NCBI GenBank assembly: GCA_037134755.1
Contig: JBAXLO010000096.1
Span: forward strand, 1-15,859
Length of the DNA: 15,859 nt
Direction: 5' to 3'
Source: JBAXLO01 sp037134755
Lineage (GTDB): Bacteria > Bacteroidota > Bacteroidia > Bacteroidales > JACABE01
The notes under the pieces are model-generated. The model saw only the letters and a program-made list of their open reading frames with translations, searched no databases and was not told the DNA's origin. Positions 8,296 through 15,200 of the stretch are shown piece after piece. The position numbers and the translations under genes are program-made. Numbering within the stretch: the stretch's first letter is position 1; each line of letters begins with the position of its first letter.

Positions 8296-8540
8296 ATAAA
8301 TGAAACTAATTTACATCTAAATGCTTCTATTATTAACACAATTTAAACTAATCTCTACATAGTTTCTTCTATTTCATTCATAGTTTAAATTACGTCCTAC
8401 ATAGTTTAAATTACTTCCTAAATAGTTTCATCTATTTCACACATAGTTTAAACTACTTCCTAAATAGTTTAAACTGCTTCCTAAATAGTTTCTTCTATTT
8501 CGCACATAGTTTAAACTACTTACGAAATAGAAGAGTTTAC
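8296..8540. repeat. 21-bp-period tandem array with ABB higher-order pattern
   Basis: ATAG(TTT) recurs at exactly 21-bp steps: 8359, 8380, 8401, 8422, 8443, 8464, 8485, 8506 and 8527, with degenerate units at 8296, 8317 and 8338. Two unit types occur. Type A reads ATAGTTTCWTCTATTTC plus four bases. Type B reads ATAGTTTAAACTRCTTCC plus three bases, and its best copies hold the perfect 12-bp palindrome TAGTTTAAACTA. From 8359 the order is A B B A B B A B, a 63-bp superperiod. There are no spacers, so it is not CRISPR. A frame stays open through it, but it has no start and gives low-complexity sequence, so I treat it as non-coding. Confidence 0.85.
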
Positions 8541-8632
8541 AAATTATATAACGTTAATAATGTTATTAATATGTTTACTTATTATGATAATATTTTATTT
8601 AATTATTATGATATTTATGTTTGTTATTATTT

Positions 8633-8668
8633 TTATCTTATTATATCTTTAAAGAAATAATAAGATAA
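8633..8668. repeat. 36-bp near-perfect AT-rich palindrome
   Basis: TTATCTTATTAT at 8633-8644 is the exact reverse complement of 8657-8668, and the 12-bp centre holds the palindrome CTTTAAAG. There is one A-A mismatch in the whole 36 bp. It could be an operator or cruciform, or a weak terminator, but it has no G+C-rich stem or T tract. The surrounding bases up to 8881 show nothing else. Confidence 0.6.
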
Positions 8669-8881
8669 CTATCTAAAAAATATTAACTTCAATCAAAAGT
8701 TTTTAAAGAAGAGCTAAATTTAGGATAATATATAATTTAAATAAAATCACTTACATTTTATTCTTTACAAATAGATTTTAAATAAGATATTTAAACCTAA
8801 TAATTCGATTTATGATTAATGATTTTTAATTCCTATTGATTTGAATTTATCTTGCCTCTTTCTTTTTATTTAATAATAAAG

Positions 8882-9312
8882 TTAAAACTTTATCGAGTCT
8901 GGAGTTTCTATTTTCTTAGCAGATGTAATCCAGTTAACATATTCTTTACGATGTGTAAACGAAAGATTATTAAAGAAGTCAAAAGCTTCTTTATTATTAT
9001 CAAGAATTTCCTTGAAATCATCAGGTATTTCAACAATTCTTTTTTCAACATCCTCTTCAAGAGTAATACTTACTATGTCGCCATGATTTTTTCCTATCTT
9101 AGCTCTGAGATCTTTCAATATTATAAGAATATGACAAGGTGTTCCATTCTACAAATCAATCCTCTATAAGGAATGCCATCAATAGTAGCCTTAACTTTAA
9201 CACGTTTCTGCCCATTATATGTTTTTTCAACATCAAAAGGAATCTCCACGTAAGCAGAATTCTCAAATTGAGGATTGTTTTTTATTATGGCATCAAATTT
9301 TATGATTGTCAT
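8882..9312 (-). pseudogene. YdeI/OmdA-type DUF1905 protein gene with a single-base frameshift
   Basis: Two adjacent minus-strand frames make one protein. The first (9312 to about 9145) gives the DUF1905 part, MTIIKFDAIIKN.., VEIPFDVEKTYNG, then IDGIPYRGLICRM. The second (to 8882) continues RAKIGKNHGDIVSITLEEDV, IVEIPDDFKEIL, and the OmdA ending FTHRKEYVNWITSAKKIET. Near 9143-9147 the minus strand reads AGAATGGAAC; one extra G would join the frames as 'RMGTPCHILIILKDLRAKIGK', as expected in the family. The repaired protein would be 143 residues, the normal length. Proteins of this type (bacteriocin-protection YdeI/OmpD-associated family) have poorly defined roles. The gene starts 15 bp after the porQ stop and is probably co-transcribed with it. 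As both halves are otherwise intact, the lesion is either very recent or a sequencing error. Confidence 0.85.
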
Positions 9313-9327
9313 AAAGAAGAAAAAGAT

Positions 9328-10377
9328 TTAAAATGCTGACAAATTAGTTGCGAGTGTAAAATAATTAGTTGAGCCTGCAACATGTTGTGTGACTCTTGCA
9401 AAACTTATATTAAATTTAGAAATTCTAAAACCAAAACCCCATGAAAAGCCTACAGTTGCAAGATCAGTAGCAACTTTCATCTCCTGTCTTCTTTGATAAT
9501 TATATCCAAAACTAACATAAAAATTATTAGATGGAATAAATTCAATACCGGCAACTAAATGTCTCATTGCATTATCTGCAAAATTAGTCAAACTACTTCT
9601 TGATGTAGTTTCACCAGTTAATGGATCAGTTTTAACTGAAGGATTCAGAGGATCTTCATACATTAAATCCCATTTCTCAAGATGAGTTAATACTAAATCA
9701 ATTCTAAATGGAGCATGACTTAGCTTCTGCGACAAGCCTAATTGTATTTCAAAAGGCAAAGTTTCATTATTGCCGGGAGTATAGTAAGATAATTGTCTTC
9801 CTGCATTCTTAAAAATCAAAGAAGCAGCAAATTGTTTCTTTTTATTATAATAAGTTCCTGCTACATCAACAGCTAAGCCAAAAGAAGAATAAGTTTCCAG
9901 AACAGAATTTATAGCTTTTAAATTAGCACCAATCGAAAAGTTAGAATCTAATTGTCGTCCCCAACCTAAATTAAACGCATATTCTGCAGCACGAAAGGTT
10001 CCATACGTCTGACCGGTTGCATCTGCATTTGTAAAAGTACCATAATTAACATATTGTATACTTGCGACAAAACTACCGAGCTTTTTAAAAGTTTTAGAAT
10101 AAGCTGCATAACCATAATTAATATTTGAAAAGTCGTTAACATAACTTAAAGCAAGTTTATTATCCATCCCAGCAGAAATCAATGAAGGATTGGCTATTGC
10201 CAGATTAATGTCGTTATCTTTAACAGCCATAAAATTACTTCCTAAAGCTGCTATACGAGCTGAATTGGTAAGATTAAGGAATTCATAAGTAGATGAACCG
10301 CCCACTTGTGCAATTAATGAACTTGTGAAAAGAGAAAACAGTAATAAAAAGTAAAAAGATTTAGATGTTTTAACCAC
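9328..10377 (-). CDS. porQ: Type IX secretion system protein PorQ
   Basis: This 349-residue outer-membrane beta-barrel protein belongs to the PorQ family of the Bacteroidota type IX secretion system. In the better-studied species PorQ works with PorU, PorV and PorZ in the attachment complex that processes and anchors secreted cargo at the cell surface. Seen here: a signal peptide of about 24 residues (KSFYFLLLFSLFTSSLIAQ), then the characteristic start VGGSSTYEFLNLTNSARIAALG, the NPSL motif at about residue 58, and many alternating beta strands ending in FNISFARVTQHVAGSTNYFT. It is sometimes misnamed penicillin-binding protein in databases. The start must be the GTG at 10375-10377, because an in-frame TAA directly precedes it and the next ATG lies after the signal peptide. 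A promoter is placed at 10457-10487. Other T9SS genes are not in the window, which is usual since they are scattered. Confidence 0.9.
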   Translation of the reverse strand: MVKTSKSFYFLLLFSLFTSSLIAQVGGSSTYEFLNLTNSARIAALGSNFMAVKDNDINLAIANPSLISAGMDNKLALSYVNDFSNINYGYAAYSKTFKKLGSFVASIQYVNYGTFTNADATGQTYGTFRAAEYAFNLGWGRQLDSNFSIGANLKAINSVLETYSSFGLAVDVAGTYYNKKKQFAASLIFKNAGRQLSYYTPGNNETLPFEIQLGLSQKLSHAPFRIDLVLTHLEKWDLMYEDPLNPSVKTDPLTGETTSRSSLTNFADNAMRHLVAGIEFIPSNNFYVSFGYNYQRRQEMKVATDLATVGFSWGFGFRISKFNISFARVTQHVAGSTNYFTLATNLSAF

Positions 10378-10456
10378 TTATTTATTGTATTTTGTCTGTA
10401 AAAACAATAAAACGATATTTTATAATCTTTAGTATTCAATTCTGCCTTTTGTTTTG

Positions 10457-10487
10457 CAAATTTATGGAATATAAAATTACATTACAA
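10457..10487 (-). promoter_or_regulatory. Bacteroidota-type promoter for porQ
   Basis: On the minus strand TTG (10485-10487) is followed after 20 bp by TAAATTTG (10457-10464), matching both promoter boxes. The expected start near 10450 leaves a leader of about 70 nt before the GTG start of porQ. Confidence 0.6.
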
Positions 10488-10545
10488 CTCTAAAGAATCT
10501 AATAATTAATTATAAATTATTATCATTTGATATTGTGATGTAAAT

Positions 10546-10581
10546 AAAAAAAAGAAAAGACTGCCTTAGTAGACAGCCTTT
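10546..10581 (-). terminator. Minus-strand Rho-independent terminator with no gene feeding it
   Basis: Read on the minus strand, AAAGGCTG pairs with CAGTCTTT (8 bp, one G-U) around a 10-base loop and is followed by a T-rich tract (the A run at 10546-10553 on plus). On the plus strand no T tract follows, so it is directional. Upstream on the minus strand there is only the non-coding region 10582-10860, so the transcript it ends is unknown. Confidence 0.6.
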
Positions 10582-10775
10582 CCGGAATTAAGGTGTATGT
10601 AGATTGAGAAAAACTTATTTTATATTAATATCCTTTATCTAATTAAGTAAAATGATCTAAGGGATTGCTGTAAATAACCCAAAAATTAAGAATATATATT
10701 GAGAATTGAGAAAAATTTCATTAGCTACTTTCATCTGTGACTTAATAAATAATCTATCAAAAACAATTCCTTTCA

Positions 10776-10804
10776 TTGCTATGTGTATTTAATAGTTAAT
10801 TTTG
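10776..10804 (+). promoter_or_regulatory. Bacteroidota-type promoter for the YwqK-like lipoprotein gene
   Basis: TTG at 10776-10778, then 18 bp, then TAATTTTG at 10797-10804, a full -7 match. Transcription would start near 10811, about 50 nt before the ATG at 10864. Confidence 0.55.
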
Positions 10805-10863
10805 CAATTTATTTTATGACGAACATCTAAACTTAAATGTTACAAATTTTGAATATTAATTTT

Positions 10864-11535
10864 ATGAAAGAAACCAGAAATATAATTATCGTTATCATCC
10901 TTATAATTATTACAAGTTCATGTACTAAAGTCAAAACTGAGTATTGGGAGAACGGTGTAACTATGTCGGAGATAAGAATAAAGCATGATAAGAAAGAAGG
11001 GAAGGCAATGTATTGGTACAAGAACGGTAATAAACAAATGGAAGCGTTTTATAAAGATGATAAGCTGGAAGGAAAGATGCAACGTTGGCATCCTAGCTCA
11101 GTTGTTGAGAGTATATATAATTATAAGGATGGAAAACTTAATGGGAAAGTTGAAACCTGGGATAAAGATGGCAATAAACTATCAGAAGTTAATTATCTAA
11201 ATGATTCCTTAAATGGTTCTTATAAGATATGGTATGATAATGGTGTTCAGAAGATAATTGGAAACTATAAGAATGGAAAATATGATGGTAAATGGAAGTC
11301 GTGGGATGTTAAAGGCTTCTTTGTTGGCGAAGGTGACTTTAATAATGGTAGCGGAATACAGAAAAATTATAATATAAAAGGTGAATTAGTTCTTACTGTT
11401 GAGCTTAAAAACAACCAGAAAGATGGTAAGGAATGTTGGTATAAAGAAAATGAAGTAATTTCTTTTATAAGATATTTTGAAAAGGGTAAATTAATTAAAA
11501 CTGAAGACTTTTCTAATCAAGCGAAAGCAAAGTAA
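10864..11535 (+). CDS. Lipoprotein with MORN-like (YwqK-type) repeats
   Basis: This gene encodes 223 residues from the ATG at 10864. An in-frame ATG exists at 10837, but the later start gives a textbook lipoprotein signal: charged MKETRN, a hydrophobic run to residue 16, then TSSC with the lipid-anchor Cys20. The mature part is built of about seven repeats of roughly 20-25 residues with the pattern 'YxxGxxxGxWxxWxxxGxxxxxxxY': for example KHDKKEGKAMYWYKNGNKQM, YKDDKLEGKMQRWH, YKDGKLNGKVETWDKDGNKL, YKNGKYDGKWKSWDVKG and LKNNQKDGKECWYKEN. This is the MORN_2/YwqK repeat type. Database names call some members 'toxin-antitoxin system YwqK family antitoxin', but no toxin gene is adjacent here, so that role is not supported. 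The likely location is the periplasmic or surface face of a membrane; function unknown. Its last 23 bp overlap the convergent cupin gene. Confidence 0.85.
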   Translation: MKETRNIIIVIILIIITSSCTKVKTEYWENGVTMSEIRIKHDKKEGKAMYWYKNGNKQMEAFYKDDKLEGKMQRWHPSSVVESIYNYKDGKLNGKVETWDKDGNKLSEVNYLNDSLNGSYKIWYDNGVQKIIGNYKNGKYDGKWKSWDVKGFFVGEGDFNNGSGIQKNYNIKGELVLTVELKNNQKDGKECWYKENEVISFIRYFEKGKLIKTEDFSNQAKAK

Positions 11536-12016
11536 TAACTTCTTTATGCTGAGGAAAAAGATTTATTAGTTCATTTCTTTTGCCTAATTCAAAGTCTGCA
11601 AAATCAAAACCGGGAGCAACAGTGCATCCTGTTAAAGTATAAGAACTTTTATCGTTAACATGAGCGGCAAACCATGTATTCTGAGGTATAGTTATCTGTA
11701 AACTTTCATTATTTTCAGGATTATTACCTAAAATAGATGAAGTCAACACACCACTTTCATCAATCATATATAAAGTTAAAGAAGTCCCCTGATAAAAATG
11801 CCAGGTTTCATCAGATTTAATGCGATGAAAAGCAGAGAAATCATTCTTCTGTAACAAAAAATAGATAGCTGTGCAAAAACATCTGTCTCCATTAAATCTA
11901 TTAGGTAAATGATTTTGATTAATTAACTCTTCCGAACGGTAAACTTCTTTGTAATAACCTCCTTCAGGGTGTTTAAGAAGTTGCAAATGATTTATCCAAT
12001 AGTTTGCATCTTTCAT
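11513..12016 (-). CDS. DUF985 (cupin_5) family cupin protein
   Basis: The product is a 167-residue single-domain cupin of the DUF985 family, whose biochemical role is not established. Visible motifs: the N-terminal 'LLKHPEGGYYKEVYRS' (about 13-28), the core FHRIKSDETWHFYQG at 63-77, in which His64, Glu70 and His73 are placed like cupin metal ligands, and the C-terminal GCTVAPGFDFADFELG at 130-145, a strong family signature. Length is normal for the family. The start ATG overlaps the rsmD stop as ATGA (12013-12016), so it is translationally coupled to rsmD and is the last gene of the DUF3822-rsmD-cupin unit. The stop lies inside the 3' end of the convergent lipoprotein gene, a 23-bp tail-to-tail overlap with no separate terminator. 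Confidence 0.88.
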   Translation of the reverse strand: MKDANYWINHLQLLKHPEGGYYKEVYRSEELINQNHLPNRFNGDRCFCTAIYFLLQKNDFSAFHRIKSDETWHFYQGTSLTLYMIDESGVLTSSILGNNPENNESLQITIPQNTWFAAHVNDKSSYTLTGCTVAPGFDFADFELGKRNELINLFPQHKEVITLLSLD

Positions 12017-12552
12017 TCTACAGGCGAAAAGAAACTAAAATTAACTTTACCATACATTCTGTGCTGAACTAAGTTAGGATGATTCTCAAAATTTACACTT
12101 CTGGAATGTTCGATGATTAACCAGCCACCTTTATTCAATAAATTCTTTTTAAAAACTATTGTTGGGATGGTTTCGATGTCTTGCATATCATAAGGAGGAT
12201 CAGCAAAAATGATATCAAAGGGAGTAGTAATAAACTTTAGGTAACTAAAAACATTGGTTTTAACTGCCTGAAGATTCTTAATATCATATTCCTGACAAGT
12301 TTTCTTAATAAAATCTGTACATTTATGATTCCCTTCTATTGATGTGACAGAAATACAACCTCTGGAGATAAATTCAAAAGAGATATTGCCTGTTCCGGCA
12401 AATAAATCGAGGACTTTTAAGTCTTCAAAATCAAAATTATTATTGATAATGTTAAAGAGACTCTCTTTGGCGAAGTCTGTAGTAGGACGAACATTAAGAT
12501 TGCCCGTCGGATTGAACCTTCTGCCTTTTAAACTGCCGCTGATTACACGCAT
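12013..12552 (-). CDS. rsmD: 16S rRNA (guanine(966)-N(2))-methyltransferase RsmD
   Basis: The product is a 179-residue SAM-dependent methyltransferase that modifies G966 (E. coli numbering) of 16S rRNA in the small ribosomal subunit. The start 'MRVISGSLKGRRF' and 'VRPTTDFAKESLFNII' are RsmD hallmarks. Motif I for SAM binding is VLDLFAGTGNISFE at 47-60, the acidic residue after strand 2 is in SIEGN at 71-75, and the catalytic motif IV DPPY is at 118-121. Length matches the family. It overlaps the DUF3822 gene by 10 bp upstream and the cupin gene by 4 bp downstream, a tight operon. The DUF3822-rsmD pairing is a familiar Bacteroidota arrangement. No internal promoter was seen. Confidence 0.93.
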   Translation of the reverse strand: MRVISGSLKGRRFNPTGNLNVRPTTDFAKESLFNIINNNFDFEDLKVLDLFAGTGNISFEFISRGCISVTSIEGNHKCTDFIKKTCQEYDIKNLQAVKTNVFSYLKFITTPFDIIFADPPYDMQDIETIPTIVFKKNLLNKGGWLIIEHSRSVNFENHPNLVQHRMYGKVNFSFFSPVE

Positions 12553-13415
12553 CTGATTAGATTAAATAGTGAATAGTATTGTTGTGCCGGTATTTCGCTT
12601 AATGAACCACTGTAATTAAATAATAAACTTCTTTTTATGAAGCTTACATTTGCAATATACTTCTGTGTTATTTGATGAAGCGGAGAGTTAGGGTTGATTT
12701 TACCACTTAAAACAAGTTCAACAGTATTGACATCCATCGAAAGTTGCTTCATAGCAAATAAAATATAGTATATAAAATCTTCTTTCTGCTTAAATGGGAA
12801 AGTATTATACAACTTAAATCTCCCTTCATTAAAAGCAGCTAATTCAAATGAATTAGTGCCAACATTTACATAAATCTTATCATCATAATGACCATTCTTA
12901 TTAAAATTATTCATAAGACTCATAATAAAAGCACTGGACTGATGGATAAAATTGCAAACAAGAAATTTCTTTTTAAGGGTTTTTTCGATGATTGAAGGGA
13001 TAGCATACACATTATAACTCTCAATATCTCTAATCATATCTATTAGAACAATTTCGTCGGGATTAACTTTACCGTTAAAAGTAAGATAATCGTTTTTATT
13101 GGCTTCCTTATAAATTTCAATTGGAATTAAAGTTGACTTATTGTTCTCATAACAAAGTATAATATGACTGAAATTCTTTTTTAAAAGCGTTTCATACGTA
13201 AATAGTTTATCAATAAATTCGTAGATAGTAAAAGGAGTGACAACCTCACCAAAGGTATAATTACTAAAAGCCAAATGTCGGTTTTGAGTGCTATCGGTAA
13301 TGCAGAAAGAGAGCTCATTTAAAGACACCTGCATAGATAAAGTCAAAGCATTGGTGGTTTGAGTGCCCAAAGCCGGATCAAAATAGCTTTCAGTTGGGTT
13401 TAGAGGTAAAGTCAT
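12543..13415 (-). CDS. DUF3822 family protein
   Basis: The product has 290 residues from the ATG at 13415. A longer version could begin at a GTG (13448), but the candidate -7 box at 13451-13458 would start transcription at about 13445, inside that GTG's extension, so the ATG is preferred. The family is restricted mainly to Bacteroidota and has no proven role; distant resemblance to actin/hexokinase-fold proteins is suspected. Visible family segments: LSMQVSLNELSFCI near the N-terminus, a middle FLVCNFIHQSSAFIMSL, and the late KIYVNVGTNSFELAAFNEG with LYNTFPFKQKEDFIYYIL, typical of DUF3822. No signal peptide or membrane helix. It is the first gene of a unit with rsmD (10-bp overlap) and the cupin gene, hinting at a link to rRNA or ribosome maturation, which is inference only. 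Confidence 0.83.
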   Translation of the reverse strand: MTLPLNPTESYFDPALGTQTTNALTLSMQVSLNELSFCITDSTQNRHLAFSNYTFGEVVTPFTIYEFIDKLFTYETLLKKNFSHIILCYENNKSTLIPIEIYKEANKNDYLTFNGKVNPDEIVLIDMIRDIESYNVYAIPSIIEKTLKKKFLVCNFIHQSSAFIMSLMNNFNKNGHYDDKIYVNVGTNSFELAAFNEGRFKLYNTFPFKQKEDFIYYILFAMKQLSMDVNTVELVLSGKINPNSPLHQITQKYIANVSFIKRSLLFNYSGSLSEIPAQQYYSLFNLIRCV

Positions 13416-13450
13416 GTTTTTATTATTTATTAAAACGTTTTTAAGCACAC

Positions 13451-13458
13451 CAAAGATA
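13451..13458 (-). promoter_or_regulatory. Candidate -7 element for the DUF3822-rsmD-cupin operon
   Basis: On the minus strand it reads TATCTTTG, a full match to TAnnTTTG, 35 bp before the ATG at 13415. No TTG is found at the expected upstream distance. It decides in favour of the ATG over the GTG at 13448. Confidence 0.4.
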
Positions 13459-13538
13459 CTAATAATTTTGGAGATACGATTAATAAATTATTATTTAATA
13501 TAATTAATCTAAGTCTAAAATTAAAGTTTATCTATGGT

Positions 13539-14966
13539 TTATTGATTGTTAAGCTGGGTTTGCTCTATATGATTTAATTCAATATTAATATCAAAATTAT
13601 TATTGAGCATCTCCGATATTTTTTCGGCACAGTAAACCGAACGATGTTGCCCACCGGTACATCCAAAGTTAATCATAAGGTTGCTGAAGTCTCTTTCGAT
13701 ATACCTATTGACAGATTGACTTACTATATTGTAAACATTATGAATAAACTGATGAACTTCCTGTTCGTTTTCGAGAAAGCTAATCACATTAGTATCTCTA
13801 CCGGTGCTAAATTTGTATTCAATATACCTGCCGGGGTTAGGGAGTGCGCGACAATCGAAAACAAAACCGCCACCATTGCCCGATTGATCGACAGGGAGAC
13901 TCTTTTTGTAAGAGAAACTGTTAATACTTACCTTAAGTTTAGGTTTCTGACCAAGGTTTTTGAGGATTTCGGAATAGCAAATCTGTTGCAATACATTTAA
14001 AAGTGTTGGAATTTTAACAGGCAGTTCAATAGTATTTAGTATATCCTGAATATTTTGGATAGCATAAGGAATGCTTTGTAGGAAATGTGTTTTGTTTTCG
14101 TAGAAACCTCTAAAACCATAGGCTCCCATGGCTTGCATTATCCTAATGAGTACGTATCCATAATAATATTGCTTAAATGTATCTTCGTTAACATTAATAT
14201 ATTGTTTGAGTTGGGCAATATAATAGTTGAGCAGTTGCGTGCGGATAGGATTAGGGAGGTTAGCTTTGGCATCATACAGAAGTGAAGCGATATCATATTG
14301 CAACGCACCTTTACGTCCGCCTTGATAATCTATAAAATAGGGCTTATTATCGCTAATCATTATATTCCTCGACTGGAAATCGCGATATAGAAAATAGTTG
14401 CAGTCTGATTGGAGTAGGAATTCAGTAAAGGTATCGAAATCTTCTTCCAGATGTTGCTCGTCGAAAGTGATCTTAGCTAGTTTAAGGAAGTAATATTTAA
14501 AATAATTGAGGTCCCACAACATTGATTGTTTGTCGAATTGTGGGCGAGGGTAGCACTTTGTGTAATCCAGGTCTTTGCCGGCAGTTATCTGGAACTTTGG
14601 CAGTTCTTCTATTACCTTTTTATATAATAAATAGGTGTCGTTAGTTGGATTGTCTTCAATTGTATTGTTCTGAAGAAAAGTAAATAAGGTTGTATTGCCA
14701 AAGTCTTCGATTAAATAAATATTCTCTTCTAGGTTTTGTGCATAGATTTTGGGTACAGGCAGCTTAAGATTAAGGAAATGTTGCGTAAAAGCAATGAAAG
14801 CATTGTTTTCTTTTTTATCGGCATTAAATACTCCAAGACATTGGTGCTTATTACTTATCAAACGGTAATATTTGCGATAAGAACCTGACTCGGGTAATTG
14901 GTTTATTGTTTCCAGATTTTCGCCGGTGTATTCTTTAAAAAGTATTGATAGTTTGTTTTCTGTCAT
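13539..14966 (-). CDS. APH-family (AmgK-like) kinase fused to a RapZ C-terminal domain
   Basis: This 475-residue cytosolic fusion has two parts. Residues 1 to about 310 form an aminoglycoside-phosphotransferase-fold kinase: the catalytic loop is YRDFQSRNIM at 194-203 with Asp196, and the metal-binding IDYQGGRKGALQYDIASLLYD at 212-232 with Asp213. This 'RDF..RN' and 'D(Y/F)Q....G...YD' pattern resembles AmgK, the sugar kinase of cell-wall recycling, more than antibiotic kinases. Residues about 345-465 match the RapZ C-terminal domain: FDCRALPNPGRYIEY at 370-384, STGRD at 387-391 and the signature GCTGGQHRSV at 435-444. The RapZ N-terminal Walker ATPase is absent. In E. coli that C-terminal domain binds glucosamine-6-phosphate and small RNAs. 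A role linking amino-sugar phosphorylation to sensing is inference. The gene ends 123 bp before the DUF3822 start; its own -7 box is at 15004-15011. Confidence 0.88.
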   Translation of the reverse strand: MTENKLSILFKEYTGENLETINQLPESGSYRKYYRLISNKHQCLGVFNADKKENNAFIAFTQHFLNLKLPVPKIYAQNLEENIYLIEDFGNTTLFTFLQNNTIEDNPTNDTYLLYKKVIEELPKFQITAGKDLDYTKCYPRPQFDKQSMLWDLNYFKYYFLKLAKITFDEQHLEEDFDTFTEFLLQSDCNYFLYRDFQSRNIMISDNKPYFIDYQGGRKGALQYDIASLLYDAKANLPNPIRTQLLNYYIAQLKQYINVNEDTFKQYYYGYVLIRIMQAMGAYGFRGFYENKTHFLQSIPYAIQNIQDILNTIELPVKIPTLLNVLQQICYSEILKNLGQKPKLKVSINSFSYKKSLPVDQSGNGGGFVFDCRALPNPGRYIEYKFSTGRDTNVISFLENEQEVHQFIHNVYNIVSQSVNRYIERDFSNLMINFGCTGGQHRSVYCAEKISEMLNNNFDINIELNHIEQTQLNNQ

Positions 14967-15003
14967 GTGCTTTGATTAAAATCTGTTTTCATAATCTTTT
15001 TTG

Positions 15004-15011
15004 CAAAATTA
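15004..15011 (-). promoter_or_regulatory. Candidate -7 element for the kinase-RapZ fusion gene
   Basis: Minus-strand TAATTTTG matches TAnnTTTG and lies 37 bp before the ATG at 14966. The upstream TTG box is not evident. Confidence 0.4.
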
Positions 15012-15200
15012 GTTAAAATTGTTAGATATCCTTAAAGTGTTTTTAAAGAATTGATGATGTGTGTTTATTATTTTGTTAATCTATATTGAAAAACAGGGTG
15101 GTTTTTGTATAAAATTGTTTATTATAATAGTTAAATGGTTAATATTGTTGAATAAAGGGTGCGCCTGATTTTTATAAGATTCTTTCCGATAAAATAAATG

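Noticed and set aside
8359..8540. CRISPR array
   Set aside because: The 21-bp units follow one another directly with no spacers, and no cas genes are in the window.
8852..9169. 105-codon plus-strand frame across the YdeI-like gene
   Set aside because: It is antisense to a recognisable, though frameshifted, DUF1905/OmdA gene and shows no family motif.
10837..10863. Earlier ATG start for the YwqK-like lipoprotein
   Set aside because: It would place nine uncharacteristic residues before a perfect lipoprotein signal; the start at 10864 fits a lipobox with Cys20.
10864..11535. Toxin-antitoxin module based on the 'YwqK antitoxin' family name
   Set aside because: The protein has a lipoprotein signal and MORN-like repeats, and no toxin-like gene is next to it.
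13416..13448. GTG start extending DUF3822 by 11 residues
   Set aside because: The likely promoter -7 box at 13451-13458 would begin the transcript at or after this GTG, and a good ATG follows at 13415.
13644..14000. 118-codon plus-strand frame inside the kinase-RapZ gene
   Set aside because: It is opposite the RapZ C-terminal domain coding sequence, whose conserved motifs explain the DNA fully.
13539..14966. Aminoglycoside resistance gene
   Set aside because: The kinase motifs fit AmgK-like sugar kinases better, and the RapZ C-terminal domain points to metabolism rather than antibiotic modification.
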